A stretch of DNA of 64,000 nt from Bdellovibrio sp047344985 (GCF_047344985.1 NZ_CP178861.1:2170001-2234000), one strand, 5' to 3'. Positions 16,796 to 25,704 are shown, counted from the first letter of the stretch. Made by a program: numbers and translations. The notes: generated by a model from the letters alone, not told the origin.

Positions 16796-17518
16796 TTACT
16801 CTGAGCGAACTCTTCTCTTCAATTTGAGCACGGTGAAAAGCATCTCAAAACTGTCGCGCACAATGTGCACATGCGACTCTTCCTTATGCTCCCAGCGAAT
16901 CGGCACTTCGATTACGGCTTTTTGAAATTTCATTAAGAATAAAATCAATTCCACATCCCAAGAGAAACGCTGCACTTGCAGACGCGACAGAACTTCGGAG
17001 CGAAAGAAAGAATCATTGCGAAGAAGTTTGAAACCACACTGCGTATCTTTAAAGGGAAGCCCGATAAAAAACTTTAAAATTTTATTAAAGGTCTTTCCCA
17101 TGGTCTGACGAATCCAATGCTGGCGAATGACGATATCACTTCGCGGAAGAGCGCGGGAGCCCATCACCAAGGCTGCTTGCGAACTCGGCACCGCTAACTT
17201 TTTTAACTCATCCCAGGGAGTTGCCATATCCGCATCGGCAATCAAAATCCATTCGGCGGAAGCAAGCCGAAGTCCCGCATGAACCGCAGCTCCTTTACCT
17301 TGATTGACTGCAAGCGAATGCAATTTCAAAAGAGGCCAATTCTTTTTTTCCTCTTCTACATAGGACGCCGTTTTATCTGTGGAGCCGTCATTAACGACGA
17401 TCACCTCTTGAATCACCCAGGGCGCTGGTTGCGCAACGAAAGATTTTAACGCCTTCAGTGTCTCCGGCAAACGGTGCTCTTCATTGTAGGCGGGAATCAC
17501 CACAGTAATCGAAATCAT
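16796..17518 (-). CDS. Family 2 glycosyltransferase (dolichyl/polyprenyl-phosphate type)
   Basis: This 240-residue GT-A enzyme carries VVIPAYNEEHRLPETL at the nucleotide-binding N-terminus, VNDGSTDKT, GKGAAVHAGL, the metal-binding DADMATPWDEL and DTQCGFKLLR. The last two motifs are close to those of ALG5-like polyprenyl-phosphate glucosyltransferases. It should use a nucleotide sugar at the cytoplasmic face of the membrane. Its ATG overlaps the stop of the upstream membrane-protein gene by one base (TGATG), so translation is probably coupled. Confidence 0.88.
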   Translation of the reverse strand: MISITVVIPAYNEEHRLPETLKALKSFVAQPAPWVIQEVIVVNDGSTDKTASYVEEEKKNWPLLKLHSLAVNQGKGAAVHAGLRLASAEWILIADADMATPWDELKKLAVPSSQAALVMGSRALPRSDIVIRQHWIRQTMGKTFNKILKFFIGLPFKDTQCGFKLLRNDSFFRSEVLSRLQVQRFSWDVELILFLMKFQKAVIEVPIRWEHKEESHVHIVRDSFEMLFTVLKLKRRVRSE

Positions 17519-19608
17519 CAGTGACCGTGTCCGCCTTCAGACGATTTGCTGACAGTCGCGCCGACAGGCAAAAAGAAACTCAAAGGGCTTGAGAAAAATC
17601 TTTTTGCCACCGCTTTACGAATGGCACGACGCTGTGGAGGGTTGATGCCGCGAGCTTTGATTGCCACCCACAAGGCCATTCCAAAACTTACACCGACGTT
17701 CAACGCTCCAATAAAGAAAATACCCGCGACGGCGCGCCAGAAGGCAGGTGTTTTTAAAAACTCAACACCCAATAAAGGCAACGCTCCCCCTAAAGTTCCT
17801 GATGACAAGGTCACGTGGCGGACATCCAAAGGAAGACCGATGAATTTCATGATCTCAGGGACCATTCCCAACATCACACCTAAAGAAATATTTCCTAAAA
17901 GGCCCGACATGTTTTTTTCTAAAAACACGGCGATGTTGCGCGCGCCATGGCGACCAAAGATCGCGCGCAATGTAGGGCTGCGTGCCAATGTTTTACGAAG
18001 AGAATGTAAGGCAAACCAATTGTCCCCCCAACCGGCGAAGATACTTGAAAGCCACAAGAGGATTCCCGTGAAAGCCGCATACAATGCCGCAGGTCCCAGA
18101 ATATCAACGGAGCTAAAAGCATATTGCGCTTTCTGTGGGGACATCAAATGATGACCGAACAACAGAAAAAATCCGGTATCAATCAACATCACGCAAGGAA
18201 CGACAAACATCACGTTGCCTAAAACTGAAGCCACTTGCGAGCGCACCAAATGCACGATCTCTGTCACAAGATTCTCCATTCCCTCTTCGGTTCCGACATC
18301 TTGCATTTTTTCTGCTAAGGCAGGCGCCGTCATCGCAGGCTGCTTGGTTCCAAGAGTGAATCCTAACAAATGGATTGCCACGAAACTAAGCGCATAGTTC
18401 ACCGAGGCTAAGAAGCCTTCCATAAATCCTGAAAGACCTAAAGCGATGATACCGATTTTGACGTACACCGTGATCGCGGTCACTGCACCACCACCACCGG
18501 CTGCTTGCACCATGTGACGGTATTGCTCTTTGGTGCGCGTGATATAGTGCTCACCTGTTTCCGCAGCTCGTTCGACCACCTTGCGTGCGAGAAGAGAAAT
18601 ATTTTGAGAGAACAAAGAACGAATGCTGCGCAGGTCCTGATTTTCTTCGACAAGTTTTGAAAGAAAACTTGTGACCTTCTTACTGTCCAATTTTTCCGTG
18701 AGCAGAATTTCAAGAAGACTGTCAATTCTTTGCAAGAAAGTTCTAAGGCGAATCATTTGAAAAACAAGATTGATGCTGACACCAAACTCATCCAGATGCT
18801 TGTGCACTTGACTGAGTTCACGACGGCACTCCCAAATAATCATGCGAAAGCGCGACGCTTTCTCCAAAGTTAATGAGGTGTCACCAGAATGATACGCGTT
18901 TGTGAACTCTTCAAGTCCACGCACCAGTGCAAAGAAAGCGGAATCGCGGAAGTTTGGTTTATCCAGACGCTCACGAATAGCCGGTGAAAGACCAATCGCG
19001 CGCACTTGAATCACCAAGTAGACCAGCGCATCTTCTAAATCTGACTTTAAACGGTTCCAATCGGTTTCATCGGCTTCTACTTCGTAAAAGAAAAGCTCAG
19101 CGATTTTTTCAAAGGTGACGTTATCAATAGATGCCAGCCACATTGGGTCATCTTTATCTGGAAACAAGGCCCAAAATAAATACCCTAATTCGTGATCTAG
19201 GGGCGGCATCGGTAAGACCTTCATCGTCATACGATCTAAAAGCTCACCCCAAAGACCCAACTCTTTTGGAAGACCCGTTTCCGTATAAAGCTCCAAGCCA
19301 CTGACTTCATGCACGACTGTTCGCAAAATTCCTGCGACCGATTTCTTCCATTCCGGATTGCGATCAAGGACCATCAAAAGAAAACGCAGGCGCGCCACCG
19401 GAAGACGGCCGGTTTCTTTTTCTAAATGAGAATCAACCGCCCCCTCGTAGCGAATCCACTGCATCAGCTTCACAAGCCACTGCAATTTATCTTCAAGCTG
19501 CTTATTGTCTTTTGCCGAGGCTAAAAGAACATCCAGATCACTATGGACCTTCCCGCTTTGTTGGAATTTGATAAGTCGATTTCTAAACGCTTTAAGTTTT
19601 GTAAACAT
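17518..19608 (-). CDS. COG4389 membrane protein (annotated elsewhere as site-specific recombinase Gcr)
   Basis: This 696-residue protein matches the COG4389 family. The first ~370 residues are helical and soluble-looking. The second half has several membrane helices and the conserved block SFVAIHLLGFTLGTKQPAM. The family is traditionally labelled site-specific recombinase, but I see no tyrosine or serine recombinase active site and the membrane segments argue against a DNA strand-exchange enzyme. It is translationally coupled to a polyprenyl-type glycosyltransferase, so an envelope function is more plausible (inference). The ATG lies 12 bp from the left edge of an AT-rich promoter region. Confidence 0.82.
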   Translation of the reverse strand: MFTKLKAFRNRLIKFQQSGKVHSDLDVLLASAKDNKQLEDKLQWLVKLMQWIRYEGAVDSHLEKETGRLPVARLRFLLMVLDRNPEWKKSVAGILRTVVHEVSGLELYTETGLPKELGLWGELLDRMTMKVLPMPPLDHELGYLFWALFPDKDDPMWLASIDNVTFEKIAELFFYEVEADETDWNRLKSDLEDALVYLVIQVRAIGLSPAIRERLDKPNFRDSAFFALVRGLEEFTNAYHSGDTSLTLEKASRFRMIIWECRRELSQVHKHLDEFGVSINLVFQMIRLRTFLQRIDSLLEILLTEKLDSKKVTSFLSKLVEENQDLRSIRSLFSQNISLLARKVVERAAETGEHYITRTKEQYRHMVQAAGGGGAVTAITVYVKIGIIALGLSGFMEGFLASVNYALSFVAIHLLGFTLGTKQPAMTAPALAEKMQDVGTEEGMENLVTEIVHLVRSQVASVLGNVMFVVPCVMLIDTGFFLLFGHHLMSPQKAQYAFSSVDILGPAALYAAFTGILLWLSSIFAGWGDNWFALHSLRKTLARSPTLRAIFGRHGARNIAVFLEKNMSGLLGNISLGVMLGMVPEIMKFIGLPLDVRHVTLSSGTLGGALPLLGVEFLKTPAFWRAVAGIFFIGALNVGVSFGMALWVAIKARGINPPQRRAIRKAVAKRFFSSPLSFFLPVGATVSKSSEGGHGH

Positions 19609-19727
19609 AAGGAAAGTTTACAGAATTACTTTTTAAACGCATCCCCTACCTGCATTTAAAATGCACTGCGCCGAAAGTATCTCCACGCAACATTTCGTGG
19701 CATTAACGCACAAAGTCCTCATGTGCT

Positions 19728-20294
19728 ATGAAAGCCTTTATGAAAAATGTTTCACTATTGATTTATATTTTCCTCTTATCCTTGAACGCTCAGGCCCTTT
19801 CACTTTCGTCAATTCAAGGAACGGATGTCGTCACCGAAAAAGAGCAACAGCTCCACTTTCCTTCGGAAAAGGCCGCCACAGTTGTGGTTTTTCTTTCAGC
19901 GAAGTGTCCTTGCTCGGCAAGCCATGAAGACATTTTAAGAACGCTCAGTGCAGAATTTAAAGAATTTTCTTTCGTGGGCGTGCACTCCAATTCGGATGAA
20001 GCCTCTGATCTCACCAAAAAACATTTTTCTGAAAGCTCTTTTGCTTTTCCGGTTGTTCAAGACCAGAAAAATGCTCTCGCAAATACCTTGGGAGCCTTAA
20101 AAACTCCGCACGTTTTTGTTCTTAATAAAAATGGCGAAATTCTTTATCAAGGCGGCGTCACAGACAGTCACGTCGGTCCTAGTGCGAAAAAGAATTTTTT
20201 AAAAGATGTTTTAGAAGATCTTCGCGCAGGTAAAACTCCTCGCCACAAAGAGGGCCGCGCATTGGGTTGTTATATTCAAAGGGAGGACGACTGA
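19728..20294 (+). CDS. Periplasmic redoxin/thioredoxin-fold protein
   Basis: This 188-residue exported protein has a hydrophobic signal segment (residues about 6-24) and a redoxin fold with AKCPCSASHE, a CPxC-like active site read as CPC, then FVGVHSNSDE, FPVVQDQKNAL and LGALKTPHVFVL with the cis-Pro. The tail ends RALGCYIQR; a GCxI tail is common in redoxins that accompany metal-redox proteins. The start may be Met1 or Met5 (19740); neither has a strong ribosome site. It leads a four-gene cassette, and its stop overlaps the next start by one base. A thiol-reducing or metallochaperone role is inferred. Confidence 0.8.
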   Translation: MKAFMKNVSLLIYIFLLSLNAQALSLSSIQGTDVVTEKEQQLHFPSEKAATVVVFLSAKCPCSASHEDILRTLSAEFKEFSFVGVHSNSDEASDLTKKHFSESSFAFPVVQDQKNALANTLGALKTPHVFVLNKNGEILYQGGVTDSHVGPSAKKNFLKDVLEDLRAGKTPRHKEGRALGCYIQREDD

Positions 20295-20722
20295 TGAAAT
20301 CTCTTTGCACTCTGCTTTTTTTATTGCTGCCTTTGGCCTGCGCTAGACCGGATTATATTTCTTCTGAAGAGTGGCAGCGTTTGAACAATCCAGCAACAGC
20401 CAATTCTTGCGCTGGAGAATTTAAGACAGCTCACCTTTGTGCCATTTTAACTTGGACAAAAACTCCGAACAGCACTGAAGTGCAAGAATTTGTCTTGGAA
20501 CTACAAGGCGACGTCACTGTCGCTGATGACCTGGCGATTATTCTATGGATGCCTTCCATGGGACACGGCTCAGCCCCGGTGAAGATCGAAAAGATTTCCG
20601 CTACTCAATATCGAGTCACCAATGTTTATTTTATTATGCCTGGTGATTGGGAAGTGCGCCTGACTTTAAAAAAATCCGGTCAAGTTCTGGATCAACTCTT
20701 TATTCCGATGATGGTCCCATGA
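20294..20722 (+). CDS. FixH/YtkA-like lipoprotein
   Basis: This 142-residue lipoprotein is lipidated at the Cys in LPLACARPD. The ATG at 20294 overlaps the preceding TGA by one base and follows GGGAGGACG. The mature domain (LTWTKTPNSTEVQEFVLELQ, ILWMPSMGHGSAPVKIEKI, YFIMPGDWEVRLTL) is a small beta-sandwich of the FixH/YtkA type. The Met and His in MPSMGHGS could bind copper. It is paralogous to the last gene of the cassette (21627-22079), with the WMxxMGHGS...PVKI block conserved between them. Confidence 0.75.
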   Translation: MKSLCTLLFLLLPLACARPDYISSEEWQRLNNPATANSCAGEFKTAHLCAILTWTKTPNSTEVQEFVLELQGDVTVADDLAIILWMPSMGHGSAPVKIEKISATQYRVTNVYFIMPGDWEVRLTLKKSGQVLDQLFIPMMVP

Positions 20723-21618
20723 ACTTATTGACGGCTCTTTTTTTGACATTCCTTTCTTCCGTCGGTTGGGCTGCAAGTTGCTGCGGAGGTGGTTTTTCTA
20801 TTCCTGCTCTTATTTTAGGGGACGATAAAGCGCAAATCACCAGCTCATACTCTTATTCGTCCGTGAGCGATGATGTTCTTAGCAGCGGACGCTGGTTAAA
20901 GCGCGGAGATAATAATTTATCTCAAACTTTGAAATTAGAAGGTGCGGTTTTGATTTCCGAATCCATGCAAGCAGGATTTAGTCTTCCGGTCATGACTAAA
21001 TCTGCTGACGGTTCAGCCGATTCTTCGGGATTAGGAGACACCGCACTTTATTTTGGTCATGAAACTTTTCCTGAAAAAGGTTATTCGAAATGGAAACCTA
21101 AGGGTGTTACGTTTCTTCAGCTCACTTTGCCTACCGGAACATCTATTTATGATGCAACGGCGACGACCGCCAATGAAAGCCGTGGTCGCGGGTTTTACTC
21201 CTTAGGTGCGGGACTGGCACTTTTGAAATCCTGGAAAGTTTGGGATGCCAATTGGAGCTCCGAGGTTCATCGTTCTTTTTCAAAAAATACATCCAGTGCT
21301 TCTTACGGTGGAAATATCGAAGTGACACCTGGCTGGGGCACTTCGCACACTTTGGGAGTTGGTTGGAATCATGGCGATTACCGTGTGGGAAGTTCTTTAA
21401 GCTTTCTTTATGAGGAAGCCATTCAAATTCATGGCGCCACAAACTCAGACGGTGCCGCTCAGAAAAACTTCACGCTGGGAATTTCTGGAAGCTATATGCT
21501 CAATCTTGAATCCGCTGTGACGGTCAGTTATGCCGATCAAAGTTTGATTGGAAATCCTGTAAATTCAAGTTTATCAAAAACAATTAATTTAAGCTATCAA
21601 CAGCGCTGGCCGCGCTAG
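20719..21618 (+). CDS. Outer-membrane barrel-like protein with CCGGG N-terminus
   Basis: This 299-residue protein starts at the ATG at 20719, overlapping the previous stop by 4 bp (ATGA). The signal peptide ends near SSVGWA, and the mature protein starts ASCCGGGFSIPALILGD. The remainder alternates polar and hydrophobic residues in strands (QAGFSLPVMTKSADGSADSS, GFYSLGAGLALL, HTLGVGWNHGDYRVGSSLSF) and looks like a 12-stranded or similar barrel; the last strand is KTINLSYQQRW. The paired cysteines at the mature N-terminus are unusual for a barrel and could bind metal or haem. It sits between the two FixH-like genes. Confidence 0.7.
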   Translation: MNLLTALFLTFLSSVGWAASCCGGGFSIPALILGDDKAQITSSYSYSSVSDDVLSSGRWLKRGDNNLSQTLKLEGAVLISESMQAGFSLPVMTKSADGSADSSGLGDTALYFGHETFPEKGYSKWKPKGVTFLQLTLPTGTSIYDATATTANESRGRGFYSLGAGLALLKSWKVWDANWSSEVHRSFSKNTSSASYGGNIEVTPGWGTSHTLGVGWNHGDYRVGSSLSFLYEEAIQIHGATNSDGAAQKNFTLGISGSYMLNLESAVTVSYADQSLIGNPVNSSLSKTINLSYQQRWPR

Positions 21619-21626
21619 GAGAATAC

Positions 21627-22079
21627 ATGAAAACATTTTTACAGTTAACTCTAGCTGCATTTCTATTTTTAGGCGCAAACAGCGCACGGGCTTTTGGCGA
21701 ACACGGTGATCACGGCGGCGGCGGTCATCACGACCACAACACTCTTTGTCCGGTGTATTTTGCACTGGCTGATGTTTGCGCTGAAATTGAATTTACAAAA
21801 GGTCCGTTGAGTGGTGATGAATCTCAATTCTTGGTGAAATTCTTTGACCATAAATCGGCTCACGGTGAACACGTAATGGTGGACCCGCAAAATATTAAAT
21901 TGGATTTGTGGATGAATATGGGTGGTCACGGCCACGGTTCATCGCCCGTGAAAATCGTTAAACAATCACAAGGCGTTTACTTCGTGTCCGAGGCTTACTT
22001 TGTTATGTCGGGTCGTTGGAACATTCGATTTAATGTTGATGGTGAACAGGCTGAGTTCACCATCGATGTGCAGCCTTAA
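21627..22079 (+). CDS. His-rich periplasmic FixH/YtkA-like protein
   Basis: This 150-residue protein has a signal peptide ending NSARA and then a His/Gly-rich run (GEHGDHGGGGHHDHN), a likely metal-binding tail. It then has the same FixH/YtkA-like domain as 20294-20722: LDLWMNMGGHGHGSSPVKI, YFVMSGRWNIRFNV. It ends the cassette, 8 bp after the barrel gene, with AGGAG before the ATG. The two cysteines CPVYFALADVC flank a short strand. Copper or another soft metal is the probable ligand (inference). The KH-domain gene abuts it tail to tail with no gap. Confidence 0.78.
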   Translation: MKTFLQLTLAAFLFLGANSARAFGEHGDHGGGGHHDHNTLCPVYFALADVCAEIEFTKGPLSGDESQFLVKFFDHKSAHGEHVMVDPQNIKLDLWMNMGGHGHGSSPVKIVKQSQGVYFVSEAYFVMSGRWNIRFNVDGEQAEFTIDVQP

Positions 22080-22406
22080 TCAGGCTTCGATACAATAATA
22101 AGGAATTTCGACAACGGCGCGAATCCCTTTTCGCGCCATTGTTGCAGAAATCACGGCACGAATGCCCGTGATGTTCTTGCCTTTTGCTCCAATAATCTGC
22201 CCTAGACATCTTTGATCACACTCTACTTTATAGACTGTGGTCTTATCCCCCATGGCAAAACCCACCGTGACTGTTTCTGGATAGTCCACCAAACCTCGGA
22301 TAAGACGCTCCAAAAGTTGGCGCCCCTCTTCGCGATCAACGTCCGGGTTTTTTGGTTCAGATCTTTTACGGATCACTTTGAGTTCGTTCGGGTCAGACAT
22401 GTTCAT
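22080..22406 (-). CDS. KH-domain RNA-binding protein (KhpA-like)
   Basis: This 108-residue protein contains one type II KH domain: the nucleic-acid-binding GxxG loop is GAKG (residues 73-76) in LGQIIGAKGKNITGIRAVI. The region before it, TVTVGFAMGDKTTVYKVEC, fits the first strands. It is longer than typical KhpA (about 76 residues) through a charged N-terminal extension. The ATG at 22406 has CTGGAG 5 nt upstream; a second ATG lies two codons further in. A role in RNA binding is established for the fold, while the target is unknown. Confidence 0.85.
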   Translation of the reverse strand: MNMSDPNELKVIRKRSEPKNPDVDREEGRQLLERLIRGLVDYPETVTVGFAMGDKTTVYKVECDQRCLGQIIGAKGKNITGIRAVISATMARKGIRAVVEIPYYCIEA

Positions 22407-22647
22407 GCAACTCCAGATTTGTTTGCTACCGAACCTTTCGGCGTTGTAATGATGGGACTAAAGGAAAAAAGTAATACAGAAGTATTATTTCTACTCCTTT
22501 TGGGTGATCCCGATGGTCGCTCTAAGAAACACCAGGAAGTCTCAGAAATCGACAGGTCTCTTAGAGGACTATCTCCAATATAACGAATTTATTCTTCTGG
22601 AGTTCCCATAATTAGAATATTACAAGTGAAAATTCGAAGGAAACATC

Positions 22648-23487
22648 ATGGCTTTTTTGAGAGTTCAATTCATTTCTGTGCTAATCGTCGCTTCTTTGTT
22701 TAGTCTGGTTTCTCATGCGCAAGCGTCTTTAACAGCGGCAGATTCTTCTTGTCGTTGTGACTTGAAAGTCGAAGATCCTTTAGAACAGCCACAACGATTT
22801 GCTTTCGGTAAATTCAATGGACAGTGTATTGATTCTTGCCGTTTTCGTCCTGTGCATATTTTCAAGGATGAAAAAACACTGCGCCTAGGAAACATTCTTC
22901 ATTATGGAAAATACTATGAAGCACAGATTCCACTTCAGGATTTGGACAAAATCGAAGTAGGCTTTGAAGAATTTGTTTTTAGCGTTTATCACGTGTTTTT
23001 GAAATTCACTGTGAAAAAAAACTCTTCAGCTCTTCTTTTAAAAGAGCAGCTTCATCCCGAACATCAATTGCAAACGCGGTCTCTTGTGATTTCTTCCGAA
23101 GGCGTTCCCCCTAAAGATCATAAGTACAGTCTGTGGGAAAGCTTTCAAGGTCACTACCTCCTCGCCCACCGTTTGGTGACCGGTGATGAATTAACCAGAT
23201 GGCTTCAAGAATACAAACATCCGGTGGTTTTACACACGCTGCAAATTTCTGACACTCAAGTTCCACAAATCTTCCAGAGGGCTATTCAAAAGAGTGCTTC
23301 AAAAAAACTGCAGGACGTCTATCAGCTTTTTTCCAACAATTGCTCAACATCTTCTTTGGGGTTCATTGACGAGGCGGAAGCCCTTCGCCCCAAAAACTTT
23401 TGGGAGAAATTTGAAGAATCACTGTCCGTCGCAGGACCTTTGGGAACCTTACGGATTTTAAGCTCCCGAGGTCTTATTAAAGAATAA
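22648..23487 (+). CDS. Secreted protein of unknown function, possible DUF4105-like fold
   Basis: This 279-residue protein has a signal peptide (cleavage near SHAQA). The mature part has an N-terminal cysteine-rich stretch (SSCRCDLKVED, GQCIDSCRF). The C-terminal segment VYQLFSNNCSTSSLGFIDEA resembles the NC-containing motif of DUF4105-type, papain-like folds. A His in LWESFQGHYLLAHRL could be a catalytic partner. I do not recognise the family with confidence. It is a single gene, with AAGGAAACATC before the ATG. Confidence 0.6.
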   Translation: MAFLRVQFISVLIVASLFSLVSHAQASLTAADSSCRCDLKVEDPLEQPQRFAFGKFNGQCIDSCRFRPVHIFKDEKTLRLGNILHYGKYYEAQIPLQDLDKIEVGFEEFVFSVYHVFLKFTVKKNSSALLLKEQLHPEHQLQTRSLVISSEGVPPKDHKYSLWESFQGHYLLAHRLVTGDELTRWLQEYKHPVVLHTLQISDTQVPQIFQRAIQKSASKKLQDVYQLFSNNCSTSSLGFIDEAEALRPKNFWEKFEESLSVAGPLGTLRILSSRGLIKE

Positions 23488-23608
23488 CAACCTTATGCTA
23501 ATTATCACGGACACTGGTTTGTATTTTTTTGATCCAGTCTCTTTCTTTTTATAAATCGGGCTACTCCTTCTATGCTGCTATTAAATATTTTTTGAAAAGG
23601 GAGAATTT

Positions 23609-23779
23609 ATGAAAAAATCCCCAGGATCAAAAAAAGCATCCATGAGAGCCTCAGCCGAGAAACCTGTTGAACGAAACAATAAAAAAGATATTCCTCAGAA
23701 AAAGGAACCCCATTTTGGCGGCGTGATTCACACACCGTCGGGAACTATCGAGGAAAACGTCGAAGAACAATCTCCTTAG
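23609..23779 (+). CDS. Small basic hydrophilic protein, 56 residues
   Basis: The frame from the ATG at 23609 begins MKKSPGSKKASMRASAEKPV and ends EENVEEQSP. AAGGGAG precedes the ATG. It is Lys-rich at the start and acidic at the end, with no hydrophobic segment, so it is probably disordered. It ends 6 bp before the amine oxidase start and is likely co-transcribed with it. The family is not recognised. Confidence 0.65.
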   Translation: MKKSPGSKKASMRASAEKPVERNNKKDIPQKKEPHFGGVIHTPSGTIEENVEEQSP

Positions 23780-23785
23780 ACGGGA

Positions 23786-25075
23786 ATGAAAAAAGTTTTG
23801 ATCATCGGTGCCGGAGCCTCAGGATTGTCGTGCGCTAAAACTTTGAGCGACGCTGGAGTTGCATGCCAAATTCTGGAGGCTCGCAATCGCATCGGTGGGC
23901 GGATTTGGACATTACAGGCCTCTCCGGCTCACAATGTGGAGCTGGGAGCTGAATTTATCCATGGCGCGCAGAAAGAATTAATAGATCTTTTAGAGCAACA
24001 CCAACTGAGTTTCGAAGATCTTTTGGATCACCACTTGGAAAGAAAAGACTCGGAATTGAAAAACATTTCGGGATTTTGGGAAAAGGTCGAAAAGGTCAAT
24101 GCGCTTTTAAATCCCAAAATAAAAAAAGACCGCTCCATGCAGGACTTCCTAATAGCGCACCGAAAGAAAATTTCCACCCTTAAAGATCTTTACGTGTCTT
24201 ACCTTGAAGGGTTTCAGGCCATGGATCTTCACTTAGCAGGAGAAAAAGGTCTGGCGGAATCTGAAAAAAAAGAAGTTCCCGAACTCAACGGTCAAAGTCA
24301 GTTTCGTCCTCTGCCCGGCTATAGCTCGGTGATGGAGGGACTTTTTAAAGATATTCAGCTTTCTTCTACGGAAATTCATTTTGAGCACGAAGTTCAACAA
24401 GTTTTAACGAATGCAAAAAATCCAGCGGTTGTCGCTTTAAATTTAAAAAAGAATAAGCTTCAAAATTTCGCGGCGCCTTTTTTGGTTTTAGCTCTTCCTG
24501 TCGGTGTTTTAAAAAGCTCCCTTTATTTTGATCCTCCTCTTCCGGATTTAACTCAAGCATTAAGAACCGTGGAAACGGGACATGCCTTAAGAATCACCTT
24601 TCAGTTTAAGGAACGTTTTTGGGAAAGCCTTTCGAAAAAGCCGGTGGCCTTTTTGCATATAGACCCACGGGAGTATTTCCCGACATGGTGGACACAGATG
24701 CCACGACGGACTCCTTTTCTCACCGCCTGGCAAGGAGGACCTAAAGCATTTGAGATCAGTCATCTGAAAGAATCAGAACAAGTGCAATTGGCCTTACAAA
24801 CTTTGAGTAAAATCACGGATCTTTCATTCACGGCGTTAAAAAAATATTACGTGAATCATTTCGTGCACAATTGGACGCTAGATCCTTACGCGCGAGGGGC
24901 CTACAGCTACGTAGGCGTTCATGAAAAAACTTCGTGGAAAAGACTGCAAAAACCATTTCATGAAAATATTTATTTAGCTGGAGAAGCTCTGTCTGAGGGA
25001 GCGGACCGTGGAACAGTTCAAGGTGCACTGAAGTCGGGACGCGAAGCTGCGGAAAAAATCTTACGACGACTTTAG
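23786..25075 (+). CDS. FAD-dependent amine oxidase
   Basis: This 429-residue flavin amine oxidase starts with a dinucleotide-binding fold, VLIIGAGASGLSCAKTL, followed by the FAD motif EARNRIGGRIWTL. It has VELGAEFIHGAQ at the second FAD contact and closes with IYLAGEALSEGADRGTVQGA, the family's C-terminal FAD-binding signature. The pattern is that of monoamine oxidase/polyamine oxidase enzymes, and the substrate is probably an amine or polyamine. No signal peptide is seen. The last 4 bp overlap the convergent UdgX-type gene. Confidence 0.92.
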   Translation: MKKVLIIGAGASGLSCAKTLSDAGVACQILEARNRIGGRIWTLQASPAHNVELGAEFIHGAQKELIDLLEQHQLSFEDLLDHHLERKDSELKNISGFWEKVEKVNALLNPKIKKDRSMQDFLIAHRKKISTLKDLYVSYLEGFQAMDLHLAGEKGLAESEKKEVPELNGQSQFRPLPGYSSVMEGLFKDIQLSSTEIHFEHEVQQVLTNAKNPAVVALNLKKNKLQNFAAPFLVLALPVGVLKSSLYFDPPLPDLTQALRTVETGHALRITFQFKERFWESLSKKPVAFLHIDPREYFPTWWTQMPRRTPFLTAWQGGPKAFEISHLKESEQVQLALQTLSKITDLSFTALKKYYVNHFVHNWTLDPYARGAYSYVGVHEKTSWKRLQKPFHENIYLAGEALSEGADRGTVQGALKSGREAAEKILRRL

Positions 25076-25704
25076 GTTTTCTTTAATTCGTTAAGAGTTT
25101 TAACGGCTAGTTTTAAATCACTGATCAGTTCCTTTTTCATTTTTTCGGCTTGATCACTGCTGTAGTTTCTTAAAATTGCCGACGGATGCCAGGAAAGAAT
25201 CACCAACTCCCCGCTCGGAAGTTCTTTAATTATTTTTCCCCGTTCTTTCCCCAGAGTCGGGATACGGTCTAAAACACTCCGTGCTGCCGTAGCTCCCATG
25301 GCGACGATAATTTTAGGTTTCAGAACATCCCGTTGTTGTTGTAACCATGGACGACACGCTTTGATTTGTTGATAGTTCGGTTTATCGTGCAGGCGTTTTT
25401 TTCCTGAAACGTGATGCTTAAAATGTTTCACCGCGTTCGTTAAATAAACCATACGATCTTCAAGACCCGCTTCTTCCATGCAAGCTTTCAAAATTTTCCC
25501 CGCAGGTCCAACGAAAGGCTCCCCTTGCAAATCCTCGTAGTGGCCGGGCTGTTCGCCGACGAGCATAATTTTCGCGGTCACCGCACCTTTCCCAAAAACA
25601 ACCTGTGTTGCATTTTTATAAAGATCGCAATTTTGACAATCGGACGCAGCCTTTTCCAATTTTACGAGCGCTTCTTTTTTTGTTTCTTTTTTTATAATAG
25701 GCAT
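25072..25704 (-). CDS. UdgX-type uracil-DNA glycosylase
   Basis: This 210-residue protein of UDG family 4 has the marks of the UdgX branch, which forms a covalent complex with the abasic site. Motif A is GEQPGHYED (residues 50-58). The inserted loop GKKRLHDKP (101-109) contains the His equivalent to the reactive His of the KRRIH loop in mycobacterial UdgX. HPSAILR is motif C. Cys23 and Cys26 (CQNC), Cys75 and Cys118 are placed as the 4Fe-4S ligands of the family. I take the ATG at 25704; upstream in-frame ATGs exist but would add an atypical extension. It is convergent with the amine oxidase gene. Confidence 0.88.
   Translation of the reverse strand: MPIIKKETKKEALVKLEKAASDCQNCDLYKNATQVVFGKGAVTAKIMLVGEQPGHYEDLQGEPFVGPAGKILKACMEEAGLEDRMVYLTNAVKHFKHHVSGKKRLHDKPNYQQIKACRPWLQQQRDVLKPKIIVAMGATAARSVLDRIPTLGKERGKIIKELPSGELVILSWHPSAILRNYSSDQAEKMKKELISDLKLAVKTLNELKKT

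Noticed and set aside
17518..19608. A mobile-element recombinase
   Set aside because: The recombinase name is inherited from COG4389; no attachment sites, repeats or other mobile genes are nearby.
22440..22583. Small frame upstream of 22648 with AAGG near its start
   Set aside because: The start context is weak and the sequence overlaps the promoter region of the KH gene; no supporting features.
23488..23608. Promoter elements for the small gene and amine oxidase
   Set aside because: AT-rich, but no -35/-10 pair with acceptable spacing that I can defend.
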